Source of the DNA: Gyrodactylus bullatarudis
Taxonomy: Eukaryota; Platyhelminthes; Monogenea; Gyrodactylidea; Gyrodactylidae
Length of the DNA stretch: 64,000 bases
Assembly: GCA_012064415.1 (NCBI GenBank)
Contig: SSNU01000062.1
Coordinates: forward strand, 55,097 to 119,096
Direction of reading: 5' to 3'
Shown: one piece after another, positions 18,442-31,149 of the stretch
Layout: each line of letters begins with the position of its first letter
Position numbering within the stretch: position 1 is the first letter of the stretch
Translations under genes and position numbers: made by a program
Notes under the pieces: model-generated
Database searches by the model: none
What the model was told of the DNA's origin: nothing
What the model saw: only the letters and a program-made list of their open reading frames with translations

Positions 18442-21400
18442 ATGACAAAGAGTTGGCTAAGAGAAATGAAGAAACCTAATTCAATATTCAAATTAGATTT
18501 TGTTTTCATTCTATTCGCAATGTGCGTCCTACAAAGAGTGAAGCCAGCAAAGATAGAAAAGGATGTTGAACCCTCTGTTATCATCAATAACAGCGAGAAT
18601 TCTGATCCAAAGTGTGAAAGACAGACCACTCTGGAGGCCTTGTACAGGAATAAGCATGGCGATCAATTGCTTATTGGGGAAATCAAATCTCTACATAGGA
18701 TAAAGTCTTCAAGGCTGACAGAATATCGGCCGAGACTCATGGAAGAGTTGAAACAAAAAAGTATTGACATTAACGAGGAATACGAACTATTTCAAATACT
18801 CTTCTTTTCAACACATAAGATTCCCTGGGGTAAAAAGTTTAGTCATAAAGAGTTTGACAATTTCAAACACGAGGAACGAATTGAAATCGAATACTTCCAC
18901 AAGCCAAATGAAAAGATTTTCGATCAGCTGAACATAACCATGGGCTGCTTCAATGAATTCGATTATCACAACAAAATTCATTTGAATAAGTACCTGTTCT
19001 TGGTTACGCACGACAGCAACTGGAGATATAACTATCATGTGGGCCCAATTCTCTTCCATGGTGATGACAAGTTTAGCATTATGAGGAAACTTTGCTCTGA
19101 TTGTGGTGAGTTTTTATTCTTTCACACTTGCTACCTGACTATGTTGTCTTCTGGCTTGTATTGGTCTAAACTGAACGAGGTTGTTAATGGCAATAAGACG
19201 GATATATTATTGGAAATCGTCGGTTAGAATTGATTGATTAAAGTTGAGAAGAAATCTGATTGGTTTAATGTTTTCATTGGACACACAAGGTTTTAAGTAT
19301 CTCAAGTTTTTTGAAAAATCTCACGCCAGAAGAAGAATACAACATGTATTCGAAATATTGTATGAGTCCAAACTATTTTTATCAGGGTAATCTAAATGTA
19401 TTTTAATCTAATCTTAATTTTAATTTTCTTTTAAGTGATGAATTATATTATCAGAGTTATTACTCTAATAAATCTGATTACTATAACAATCACTGTAATT
19501 TTTATAATCCTCATTCTTTAAGAAATACTGAACCTTTCTCTCCCCTTTCTTTTTCTACAGATAGACCAATACAAGCCAGAAGACAACAAAGTTAGGTAGG
19601 AAGCGAACAACGTTATAGTCAACGTTCACTTATTACCAAGAATTTTTTTAATGCATAAATTAATGAAAATGGATTTCGATTTAGGCTTGGGAACTTTCAC
19701 CAAGTAAACGAGAAGTTGTATTTATAAAAATGGACATTGAACTTTGAGCTGGTCTGTAAGATTACCGTCTGAAAGTCAGGTTGAAAAACAAACAAAGTTT
19801 TTCTGGTGAACAAACCTTTTCGTTTGTTCTTTACGGATTAAGCATTGACTAAATATTTTTACATGCAAACCTAGTTATAATATAAAAATGGGAATTTATG
19901 ATTTTTACAAAATTGATCAAATTTTTTTTGAATTCTAGATCATGAAACTCACTTACAAGATATGAAGAGAAAAAAATCAATTTTTCAAAGAATCATGGCA
20001 TATTTCAAATCTCGAAGTAGCGCCAAATTATTTGAGCTTTGAGTTGAAAGTTTTTGCTGATTTCAAAGTGAGAGAGTGATCCAAAGTTAATCACAGTAAG
20101 ACCGATTTTATCATCAAAAAAATTTAGATATTTTTCAGAGATCTTGGATCATCAAAATTTCATTGGTTTTCCATTAGGTTTTCACGCGATAATTTCCTAA
20201 AAAATGGATTTCTCTTCTGATTGTGAAAGTCGGCCTCATGATCTAGATTCCAAAAGGTCAAGTTGAACTTCTTGAGAGTTTTGTAAAAATAATTTTGTTT
20301 CAAATGCTAAAAGAAGGAAGAAATTCACTTATCCAAATATTGAGATATTCTTTTCAATCAATAGAGAGTCCTCGGGTTTCGTTTTACACTGAAAAGAATT
20401 GGGTACATGCAGTTGAGGGTAAGGCCTTTTGTAATGCGACCGGGAAACCAGTACCCGAGTTGTCATGGACGAAATTCGGCAAAGACATTCGAAGTGTACC
20501 TGGTAGGATTATCAAACAGATATTCAAGAACTCCACCCACATTTTGGAGGAACTCTATATGCCATACGTTCATCAGTACTTTGGTGGATATCATCTATGT
20601 ATAGCTGAAAATATTATCGGCCGGAGCGAACAGGAGATTCTTGAATATGGTACGTTGAAAATAACTATTACTGGATTTAATCTTTATCTTTAATTGACTA
20701 GAAATACGTGCTATATAGTCTTTGATTTTCTTGCTTTAGAGCTCATGACTAGGGCCTCAAAAATACGAGCTAAAGAAAAATGAAAATGTGTCTTCTTGGT
20801 GTTTTGAGTGCATATTTTAAGCGTTTATGAATTTTCAATATCAATTGAAGCGTAATATTTTACTTAAAAGTAGTATTATTTAAACCTATAAATTCAAACC
20901 TAACATAAAATCGAATTCATAATTATCATCTTTAAGAATTCTCCTTGAGTTAATAATTTTTCTGGCATAATTGGAAACGACCATTCAAAATCACAGTTTG
21001 ATGGTTGAGCATTTAATAACCTCGACTAAAAATAAGAGGCGATGTGTTGCATCTATTTAAATAGAGTGTGACTAATAAGATTTGAGAATTTCAAATTCCC
21101 TCGTTTGTAACCGACGGTTTTTGTTATATCACGTTTGATTAATTTTACTTTTAAAACAGGGCATACATCAATATTTGAAATATGACCTAATATGACTACG
21201 ATTTTTGACGGTTTAAAAACCTGTGAATTCACAAACTCAAATACATAACTTTTATGACTTTTTGAGGCCTTACTCATGACCCTGGTTCGACTCTCAGCTA
21301 AGGTAGACTGGAGGGGTCTCAATAAAGACATCTATGCCTGCCAGGCATGTATGGATTGTTTCTTTACTACAGCTCATTAATTAGATAAAATCTGAGTCTT

Positions 21401-23246
21401 ATCTATACATCACTCATCATCAAAGAAAATAAATCAAATGTGAAAAAACGAAAATATTTCTATAGTTGATTACAATCCGGACGCGGAAAAGCTTTATAAG
21501 GAAAAGATTTGGCTAGTAATTGACCAGGATACACCAACTGATGAAGATTGTTTCAACAGAGGAAAACAGTTTTATTTGGAGAGTGATCCATCGGTTACAA
21601 CATGCTTGTGAGTTACATATTCTTTCATCATTTTTTTTAATTTTCATGTTGTTACTTTAAAGTAGATTTTTTTCTTCTTCGTAAAAATCAGAAATCGTAA
21701 ATAAATAGAAATTTTATTCATAATAAATGACACAAAATGTTCAAGAGCCATCATTCAATAAGGCAACTCCTTTAACTAGAAAAAGATATGAGGAACATAC
21801 ATTATCATTCAAATAGTTCAACATACGTTTATTCCTTATCGAGTATTGTTGGGACAACTGGAATTTCTATCGGCTTGAAAATTCAATTTAAACCAGGCTT
21901 GAATTCGATCATACATTTTATCGTCCTCTTACTTCTATCAGAGGGCTGAGGATCAAATATAACGAATCCTTGGACTATGGGAAAAATATGTAAAATTAAT
22001 CAATAATTTTTCATTTTTTCAATATAAAAACTCGCATAGATTATTCAAAATGGCCGCTATGAAGAAGTATGTTCGTTATCTCCGTCATTCTGACATGAAG
22101 ACGTACCCGGAAAGACTTCTGAAATAACATTAGGTTTCATTCGATACAATTTATTCTAAATTTAGTGATTTGGGTACTGAAATGTATTCACTCACTTTCG
22201 GGTTTAATAACTATATTAACGAGGAATATATAAAAAATATACAAATATTCTCAAGTAATTTGGTCTCCATAGGACAGCGGTCACATCTGTCTCCTCACCA
22301 AGTCCCCCAACTCTGTTACAATTTTGCCCCATATTGTCTGATTCCCTCTGTGCAATGCGCACCTCGTTATGAAAATAACTATTCACTCATTGAAGCAATC
22401 ACTGCGTATAGAAAAAACCAACTGTCACTCATCCTTAATGATTAATCAATCTTTTTCATTGGAGCTTTATTGTTAGTGAAAGATTATAATCAAGAGTTCC
22501 TAATTGAAGCTTTAATGTAACCAACTCATTCCTGTCACGTTGAAGGCAGCTACACCTCAAAACTCTAAAAATTAAGGCCAATTTCCATATATTTCTTGCA
22601 ATTTAAGGTTGATAAGAACTAATCAGAGAGATACTATGATAATTTTCAATTTTTTTATAGTTGCGATGAAAACTATTATGGGAAACACTGTCAGTACTTT
22701 AACTTTTATTCTGTGACGGATAGTATTGAAATGCCGTTGAGAACAGACGAAATCCGCGATAGTATCAATGGGGCAGTATTGAAATCACTCTTTGTTACCC
22801 TGATTGTAGGCGCTGTCATTATCATTATTGTGATAATTTCCTTCATTTTCATCGATAGAAAATCATCTAAACGATTTTACTCTTTAACAAAGAAAGTGAA
22901 GAGCCTACAGGATCAGAGAGGTCGATCGCTTGAAGATAAACTTATCCAAGCGAGTATAAGTCCGTTAAAGTTTTCAAAAACTGTTCCCTATGTTGCAGGG
23001 CTAGATTCAAAGTAAGTAAGCTATCTAATCCATACACTAATTAGGAGTCCCTTGTTGATCTCAAGTTCTCATGGTAACATGAGTCAACCAACAGTCTTTA
23101 AACATTCCAAGAAGAATCTGGCCAACAGTCTTAGTGAGTTATTTTTTTCACTATGAAGCTGTAATTGAATCATTATCCAATTTCTAGATTTTCTCGATTA
23201 TCAGTCCGAGGAAAATGTCTCACAACTCAAGAAATTATCGACATAG
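18442..23246 (+). CDS. nrg: Neuregulin/Vein-like ErbB ligand precursor (529 aa, 6 exons)
   Basis: Exons 18442-19105, 20365-20649, 21466-21607, 22661-23011, 23045-23133 and 23188-23246 join in frame (introns 1259, 816, 1053, 33 and 54 nt). Order: signal peptide (hydrophobic core FVFILFAMCVL); an N-terminal domain beginning near CERQTTLEALYR and ending KLCSDC, the same position as the ILCTDC that precedes the Ig domain in neuregulin-2; an Ig I-set domain in exon 2 (AFCNATGKPVPELSW ... GGYHLC); an EGF-like domain across exons 3/4 (DCFNRGKQF ... TTCFCDENYYGKHC); a membrane helix about residues 406-428; and a cytoplasmic tail of about 100 residues. The intron between EGF Cys4 and Cys5 is characteristic of ErbB ligands. 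The EGF domain lacks Cys1 and Cys3. Expected role: membrane-anchored ligand of an EGFR/ErbB receptor. ATG 18466 is an alternative start. AATAAA at 23354. Confidence 0.87.
19870..20296. repeat. Long fold-back element in neuregulin-like intron 1
   Basis: Begins near CTAGTTATAATATAAAAATG with GGGAATTTATGATTTTTACA and ends with the inverse (GTTTTGTAAAAATAATT). The arms share inverted pieces, including TCTAGATCATGA near 19937 and its inverse CTCATGATCTAGA near 20235. It lies just upstream of the exon 2 acceptor (20364). Non-coding; member of the dispersed fold-back family. Confidence 0.65.
22148..22445 (+). other. Exon-like open frame in neuregulin-like intron 3 (possible alternative terminal exon)
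   Basis: After an acceptor-like TTTAG at about 22165, a frame of 90 or so codons fits the same phase as exon 3 (TT + T) and ends at TAA 22443-22445. It contains HLSPHQVPQLCYNFAPYC and CAPRYENNYSLIEA. If used instead of exon 4, it would truncate the protein within the EGF domain and remove the membrane helix. No donor site compatible with joining exon 4 is visible, and the CxC of the EGF domain would be lost. It may be a chance frame or an exon relic. Confidence 0.25.
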
Positions 23247-23885
23247 GAACTCACAGCTGATAAAAAGTGATTTTTTATCCCGTACGCATTTGAATGATAT
23301 TTACAAAATAGAAGAATATTATTATTTTAAAAATGAATATATAGTATCTTTGAAATAAAATGTTTTCTGACTGTAATTTTAAATAAAAACTGATTTTCTT
23401 CATTTTCACAGTGCAACAAAAAGAATTAAAATTTCCTGAATTTTATTTTCGTGGTTTTTCCCTCCAAATTTTGTCAAGACGCCCACTCCAAAGAATTTTT
23501 GAGTTGTTTTCTTTGAGCTGATATAACTTCCCTTAAAATCCTCATCACGAAAACAACATTGAGCTTAAAATATAGCCAGATAGTTATTTTAGATGTAATA
23601 TGAGTTTAAGCCTTTTAAATGTAAAAATTACTATTTTTCATTGAACGAAAAATTATATCCATGTAATTGTATCTGCAAACCAATATTAGCCTAAAAACTC
23701 CCTAGCTAGTTAACATGTTCATCTCGTTGAGAAGATTACGTCATCCATAAATACGCAGTTGAATAATAAGTATTGTCTGTGGGTTTTGAGAAAAAAATAC
23801 GTCTTTTTAATTCATGCGAGTAATTTATTTAAAATTATTCATCTGAAATCAAAGTAATTATGAAAAATCAACTTTCTACATATAG

Positions 23886-24125
23886 CTAACATTTAGATTT
23901 CTCCCAGGAGCCATTCCAATAGCTCTTCAGGGATTTTGCACTGTTGAAAAAAAAACGGTTTATTTCAAGGATAATGCTCAAGTGGATATGTTTTCGAAAT
24001 CTTACATTCACCAGTCAGATCTGAAACAAGAGAAAAGTTATGAGGTTAGCATTTGCTCGTTATTAGATGGCTTGATTATTAACTCACTAGCTTTGTCTGA
24101 ATGGGTAATTAATAACAGGAGGTAA
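23886..24125 (+). other. Unassigned open frame within the direct duplication (left copy)
   Basis: About 79 codons, including PGAIPIALQGFCTVEKK and VDMFSKSYIHQSDLKQ, with a potential acceptor (TTTAG, 23892-23896) and a potential donor GTTAGC after the codon for E at about 24042. The right copy of the duplication has a stop in the same frame shortly after the start. I recognise no family; it may be an old transposon or a lost exon. Confidence 0.2.
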
Positions 24126-24220
24126 AGTGGAACATTCAGCCCAACACTCGATTTCGATTAAAACTTTTCAAAATAACTCATTATTGCCTGAAAATTTCAA
24201 AAGTTAAGAATTCATTTGAA
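23957..24220 (+). repeat. Direct duplication, left copy
   Basis: About 264 bp nearly identical to 25362-25624, 1405 bp away. Weaker matches continue on both sides: an AGCAGCCTTCTC motif downstream of each copy, and GTAATTTATTTAAA with ATTATTCATCTGAAAT at 23820 and 24680, with about 0.5 kb of extra sequence between. This suggests an old tandem duplication of more than 0.8 kb. Confidence 0.8.
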
Positions 24221-25361
24221 TGATGTTGAAGCAGCCTTCTCCCTTCGGTTCCTCTCTCCTCCATCCTGTCCTCAATCAGCAATCTTCATCAGCCGTTTTC
24301 CGCAAACCCTGTTTGACTTTCTAATAAGTATTATTATTTATACCCTTTTTCACGCACACTTGAAAATACACAGGCAAGCCTCTTTCAAGGTACATACTGA
24401 GTACCGGTAATACTTTATCAATCAATCAATTTAGCTGGTGAGTGATTGACATTGAGTTGAAACAATTAAAGATGGTGGGTGTAGATTGATTTTTTTTTTA
24501 TTTATATAAAACGATTCTATGTAAGGAGTCTCGAATCTCACAACAGAGTTAACAGAATTTGAATTTTCTAATCGAAATTGTGTTTCTACTTCGTTGATCA
24601 CAATTTACAGTTACAATTACGGTAAACACAATAATTTTAAGTTTGAACATGGTAAAAGTTTTTTGATTTATGCAAGTAATTTATTTAAAGTTATTCATCT
24701 GAAATGAAAGCAACAATTATTAGACCTCGATGAAAATTTAATATTTAATTATCTTTTTGACTTTAATATTCTTTCAAGTTCTTTTAACACAAGTACTTTT
24801 CACAAAATATGATTGTTTGAACCTTTCTGATTTTAAATCAGTTATGGCTCGTATAGGATCAAAGATCGATTACTCAAAATCTCTTCTTTATTCTTCCGTT
24901 AATTAACAAGATGATGAACTGAATTAATTTTCAAATTCCTCATCCGCAAACCAGATTTGTTCATTATTAAATCACAAAAAAACTTGTATTTATTTTAATC
25001 CTTGGATTATTCTAATTCTTTAAAAGAATTTCTTTTTCTGATAAACTAATTTTAATGATTGAAACAAATCAGAATATGAAATTAATCAAGAGTCTTGATT
25101 CAAGACGCATAGAACTTTAGTCCTTGAATAATTCTGACTCTTTTAGCGTTTTTGATTTAGATTTTTATGAAAAGTATAAAGAGCGTGGAAATCTTAGGTG
25201 GGAATTTAAATGGAGAAAATTGATTTTCGTTAAGTTTGGGATCAAAAAGGCAATTTTAGCGCTTGAGAATCAAAACTAAGATTTGAAAATATGACAAACA
25301 TTTAGGTTTCATTCCGGTCCTGTTCGGTGAGCTATTCTCAGCTTTTTTCACTAAAAAAAAG

Positions 25362-25624
25362 GGTTTATTTCAAGGACAATGCCCAAGTGGAAATGTTTTA
25401 AAATCTTACATTCACCAGTCAGATCTGAAACAAGAGAAAAGTTATGAGGTTAGCATTCGCTCGTTATTAGATGGCTTGATTATTAACTCACTAGCTTTGT
25501 CTGAATGGGTAATTAATAACAGGAGGTAAAGTGGAACATTCAGCCCAACACTCGATTTCGATTAAAACTTTTCAAAATAACTCATTATTGCCTGAAAATT
25601 TCAAAAGTTATGAATTCATTTGAA
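25362..25624 (+). repeat. Direct duplication, right copy
   Basis: Partner of 23957-24220; a few substitutions only. Its reading frame is broken relative to the left copy (a TAA after VEMF), so any coding potential is not shared. Confidence 0.8.
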
Positions 25625-26059
25625 GGATAAACTGTATTTCAATTGTCAAGAAGCAGCCTTCTCTCTCCGTCTTCATCCAACAATCTCCAACTCTGTTCCA
25701 ACAAAAATATTTGACTTGTTAATTTATATATCAGTTTGCACGCTCAACTATGCAAGCAACTCATTTTTGGCGTACATGCTGACATACTGTGTGCTGGAAA
25801 AATTCATTAAGTCAGCTTGGCTGAGTGATTGACGTTGACATGAAATTGTTTTCCAACTTGTTTTCAGTGTAAATTTGCAATATTATTTATATATTGTATA
25901 TTGCTACTTTAAAGTAGTCAGTTATTTAAATATTAATTAATAATCATAATAATGATAAATATCATTGAGTATCAAAACCAAAGTTTTTATAAAAAAAAGA
26001 TGTATTATTCAACAAAAATATATCAAAAAAAGGTCATGTTAAAAGTGCGTTGATAAATC

Positions 26060-27222
26060 TTAGTCAGCGATATCTGAACAAATTATAGTGGCCACCTTTT
26101 CATCTTCGATGATTTCAAATTTTTTCTACAATTAAAAATTAATAAAACTGATCAAATCTACCTTGAGGAATTGCTCGCAAACATAAATGGCAGACCTTGT
26201 ATGGTTAGTGACAGGTTGAGTTTGTATTGCCGATGTACCCTCAGCTAGAGCCATAAAGATTATGAGCTGATCTTGCATATTTCTGTCCACACAGACTCCA
26301 TTCTCAGACATTTCCAACAGATACTGCATGTCTGACAAGACAAGAGTGGGTATACTAATGCCTGGCTTTAATATCTGTCCAGTAGATAAAATGTATCCGT
26401 TTGTCGAGTGTAAAAAGAGCCTTGAAAGAGAAATCTTGGTGAGATTATATCACTTACTGATAATGGGAAAAACTGTTGGTCGATTCCTTCTTGTCAATGA
26501 TTATTTCCTCTATTTTGTGAGGGATGCCTTTGAATTTTTCAGTTAAATTTTTTGTGATTTCATTTTTAGCAGAATTCAAAATTTTTATCGGAGCATTCCC
26601 AGAGATCATGCAGTAACCGGTTATATTAGATATTTCACCAAAATCATTAAAGTTGAATCCTTTCAGTTTTCCCTGGAATGGTTGTGTGTTGAGGACAGCC
26701 ATACCTTCGCCAAGAGGATAGAATCCCCTCTTTAAAATGTTTATATCGAATTTGAAACCTAATTTCTCGAGATAACTCTTGAGCACAATTTTCTGATGAT
26801 CAATAGGAGGTGAAAATGTGACATTGGTTCCCCCCTTGAGTGAAACTTTGGATGTACCAGGAGCATAAAATAGGACAGGCAAGATAACTTGAATTAGTAA
26901 GGAAATCGAGCCAGCTGTTTCGCAGTAAATTTTAAAATCTCCACTAGAAATTTTTCTCGGCCTAAATTTTATAATCAGAGATGACATCTCAAGGCCCTCC
27001 ACTTTGGCATCGCAAATTTCTTGACATCCTTTAATACCTTCAAAATGTTGAGCACTAAGACCTGGTTTTGGACGATTAGCCCTAATATTGTAAATAAAAA
27101 CAGGTTTTTGTGTTATACAGGAAAGAGATATGGCGTTTCGCAAGATTTGTCCTCCCTAATTGATGGTAATAAATCGAACTAACTCCTTCAAATAGAGCCC
27201 CATCAATTTTTATAGATTGCAT
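26060..27222 (-). CDS. RTCA: RNA 3'-terminal phosphate cyclase (353 aa, 4 exons)
   Basis: Minus-strand exons 27222-27184, 27155-26458, 26420-26162 and 26125-26060 join in frame (introns 28, 37 and 36 nt, all ultra-short). The enzyme converts an RNA 3'-phosphate to a 2',3'-cyclic phosphate using ATP via an enzyme-AMP intermediate. The N-terminus reads IDGALFEG then GGQILRNAISLSC after intron 1, matching the family EGGGQILR signature. Other family blocks are IRANRPKPGL, SLKGGTNVTFSPPIDH, GFYPLGEG and, near the C-terminus, MQDQLIIFMALAEG followed by NHTRSAIY, containing the catalytic His. Length is close to the human enzyme (about 366 aa). The first exon has only 13 codons; the 28-nt intron is required because the unspliced frame breaks the GGGQ motif. 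No AATAAA found close by. Confidence 0.95.
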
Positions 27223-30200
27223 GAATTTGTAAAGTTTGTTCACTTGAACAAAAAATATATACTTATTTAAGCACTTATTAAGCGAATCAGCAAAACAATT
27301 CGGAGCTGTAGGGAATTCAAATTTGAAATCTAAATTATTTAATGTATTTAAAATTTCTTTCTCTAGCCAATATTTAATTATAAAATTTATTTTTCATAAA
27401 AGAGTACTAAATATATCGTTCTCAGACTTGAAGTATTAAAGAATTAAATCAATACTATGAAAAAGAGTTCTTCCAAGTGATTTTATTGAAAAGTTTACTG
27501 ATTTTAGCTGACAATTCAAGTTTTTCAAAGTGGTTAGTTAACTATCATCTTATGAATAGAGTGCAAATGAGAATCTCTAAACAGCCAATGAGCATTTTGG
27601 CAATTGAATTTCAATAGAACCCACTTTCGAGTTACACCCTGGCTATTGGCTTTCTTTTTCCTCCAATTGCTAAGAGAATTTATATTGGCCAATCAAATTC
27701 AACCGTTAATTCATAATTTTGTTCAAGAATCTACTGAATTTGACTATATTCAATCAGAAGAATAAGAGCATCAATAAAAGTGAGTTGCTTCATATTTATG
27801 ATTGGATTTATGAAAATTTTTATCTAACTTGATGCATAGAAATCAACCAAAAAAAATTAGAAAAAGTTTCATATCTTTCTCAACTTGAGAATCTCAAGTT
27901 CAATTACTGAATTCTTTATTGATTTGGTTCTTACCTAACCTAGAAAAATTTCCTCGTTTCCATAATTTTACACTTATTACTTATTAATTACCACTACAGT
28001 TCAATGTGCAATAACTATACGATCTTCAAGGGGAAAATTTTTGTTTTTTTCTTCATGATTGATTAGGTATTAAGAGTACTTGATTTAGTATGATTGATTG
28101 GATTCATTTCTACCATAACTTTTTCTTGCTGAAAATGTTTGCTAAACATTTTTCTTCGTAAATTAGGCTGTTTTTTTACTTACTCTGTACATGTTAGAGC
28201 TCTTAATTATCGGCCTTTTGATTAGGAAGGCAATTCTTTCAAGTCTACATTTAGGAGGTAGATTAGATTTTTCCAAGGACGATTTCAGAGGAGAAAGGAA
28301 CCATAATCAAAATATGTTTATAACTTGACTATATCAAGAACATGTATCCAGTAGGTTGTTGATAAAGTAATCCTAGATCATTGATTTGGCTCTTTATGTT
28401 AATGATACGCTTGTAGATGGATTCATGACTTTCAAATCCTTTCCTTATTTAATTGTTTGCGTAATGACTCAAAAGGGTTTCTCCTATTTCCCTAGGGAAA
28501 CACTAGGAGCCATTGTACTTTGCTTCTTTTTATTCTTGCTGTAATCTAAATTATTCATTTGATCACACACCTATGTATTTTGTCAACTCCAATTCTGTAT
28601 TTCTCTACCTATGAAAAAACCCATATTTCAATAATCTCTCAAGAGAATATCTAATAACTTTATAGGGGAGTTGTATTATCATTGCATAATTAAACTTTAC
28701 TTATAACATTTTAATTTCATCTTCCCCCTGGAAAAAACTTGTACTCAATAAATACTTTTTGAGTATGAATTGAAATACAAGATAAAGAATAAAGAAGAAA
28801 AGAAAACTAATTTTTAATAAAGCAACTTTATTTTTCTGTTGGATTGTTAATCTCTAAAGTACAAAAGAAACAACTTTTCTTACAATTATTAGTGACATTT
28901 AAGTGTAGATCTAAATTGAGCCTGATAATTTCCTAAATATGCTTCGAGACTGATGAAGATTGACAATCTGAAACGAAACAAATGTTCTTCTACAGCTGAT
29001 CCAGAGATTGAAAGAAATTCAGGAAATTTCTCTGAATCGGTTTCAAAATCGGCATTTTATTTAGTTATGTAGAAATTATTTGTTATTTTAAAATTTACAA
29101 TAAATATCTTGTTTAAAATAGTTTTTAAAGACGTCATGGAGATGAGGTCATTTGATAAAGGCACAAGTTGATGCTTGCAAAAGAATTGTGTACCCTCTTC
29201 TTATTTCTTGTGTTGTAAACCGGGGTAGTTTAGTAGACTATCCTTCTTTGCCATATATTGGGTACAGTGTGGCAACTCCTGTAGTTGATGGGGCCAAAAC
29301 AGGAAATTTAATTTGAAAAAATATTGATTTACTAATACAGATCAAGACTATCTACATTTTGGATTGATTTTTTAAAGAATTAGGGTTGAAATGGTGATAG
29401 AACTTGATCATTTGACTTTAGTGTTCAAGTATAGGCTTCAAGTGAGCTTTCCCAAAGATGGAGGTTCACCATTTCCTCAGGATTCCTACTTCAAGAGGTA
29501 GATTAATCAAATCTATGTTTGTAAACACACTTGGAAATGATAAAACACACTATCTCTCCTTAGGTAAAATATTCTTCTTTCATTGCTTCGAGATAAAAAG
29601 AGCGTCATGTGTCCACAATTCCAGGTGGATTCTCATTCGATTGCGTATAATGAGGAAATGCATTTTCAAATTTAACTAACGACTAGAGATCTATCTCTCT
29701 TTCTTGTATCTCCGAGTGCACTCGCATCTCCCTCTATATGTCCTTATAATCTTGAAAGGAGACAGTAGTTACTTTCCCACTTGATTTTCAAATTCAGCAC
29801 TGACAGAATAGGAGAATCGATCAGACGAAAATCTGACATGAATTTCCCTGTGTATCGTAACTAGGGCAGTGTGAATTTGACATTTTTTAGTTAATCATTT
29901 GCCGAATCAATAAACTCTTCTATCCCCTGGGTCAATACAGAGAGCGAGAGAGAACACATGTAAGAAATGTCCCTCGCTCTCCTTTACAACATCAAAACAC
30001 CCAAGAGGATAATGCGCAGCAGCTCTCAAATCTGACGAGAATTAGCCTATTTTTGAGTTTTGACCTTGTCCACGTGTGAGCTCAAAATTTACTATCAATA
30101 TTGGACATCTTTTGAAATTCAAAAATTAAACAAACTTTCATAATTTTGAACTCAGTCAGTTCTTTAATTAGCTGTTTGGCATAAATTGACAATAACGTTG

Positions 30201-31120
30201 TTCGCTTGCTACCTGACTTGGGCCGATGCAAGCCAAGAGACAACTTGTTGAGTTTTTTGTAAAAATAGAAAATTCTCATTTTCCTGTCAACCAATTTCAT
30301 GATTTTTTGTTGATTTTATGACTCAGCAGAAAAACTCCTAGGGTTGAGTCTTGATCTTTTCAGTAAGCATAAGCAGAACAAACCCTGCTAATTTGTAATC
30401 AAGTAAGAATTAGCTACAAAATAGCTTTTATAATTATTATTAGTGATCACTCAGACTATTCTTTAAAAGGATTGTCATAAAATTTGATGATTTGGATTAC
30501 TTTCCTAAGCCATTCTTCTTCTATTATAATCTCATTGATACAATACAGTACACGAGTATTGGGGCCATCACCAATAAATCAATCTATGGTATCCTTTACA
30601 TCGTTTAAATGCTATTGGCATTGTTTACAGTATAATTTCTTGGTTACAATATATACATTTAATGTACATTGTATTTACTCAAGAACTAAGGGAACTAATA
30701 AGGGTGGAGCTGTATTCTTATTTCTCTCTCCAAAATGATTTATTTGACGATACTATTTTGACTGGTCTTGCATCAATTTTGCGTGTACAGAAATAGTAGA
30801 AGTTGTACTTTTGAGTTTACAGGAAATAATTCTTGGATTTCTTGTCAATCTAGACTAAATTATCTTCTCGATTGTACATGACTTGACATGATATGACTGG
30901 CAACATGTATGAACGTATGATTTGATTGAAAAACTAACAAGATTTATCCATAAATCAGGCAGCCTCTAAACACTAGCCATCTTCTAAACTATGAGAGCAG
31001 GCGATTGCATATGTGAAATTTACAGTTATTGTTTCAAGTTATTTTTGGCAAATAGGCTTTCGAGAAAACGTTCTAAACATTAGAAAAAATATTCAATAAT
31101 ATATATTTTCAAAAAATCAT
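27223..31120. other. Gene-poor intergenic region
   Basis: About 3.9 kb with only short, unconvincing open frames (for example 29458-29679 and 30082-30300). Sequence near 30190-30300 shows weak similarity to 19580-19800 (ACAACGTT, CAAGCCA and AGACAACAA motifs), probably another dispersed repeat. A palindromic stretch of GAGAGCGAG/CTCGCTCTC lies near 29940-29980. No exon or RNA gene recognised. Confidence 0.4.
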
Positions 31121-31149
31121 CCGGTCTTTAAGGTACTTTGGTTAGCTAT

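Noticed and set aside
21240..21320. tRNA-like GGTTCGA sequence
   Set aside because: No cloverleaf or A-box could be formed around it.
22170..22445. Frizzled-type cysteine-rich domain (ROR-like) in the Ig-containing gene
   Set aside because: HLS...P.LCY.F.PYC resembles ROR, but no further Fz cysteines, kringle or kinase follow. The Ig-EGF-membrane structure with the Cys4/Cys5 intron fits a neuregulin much better.
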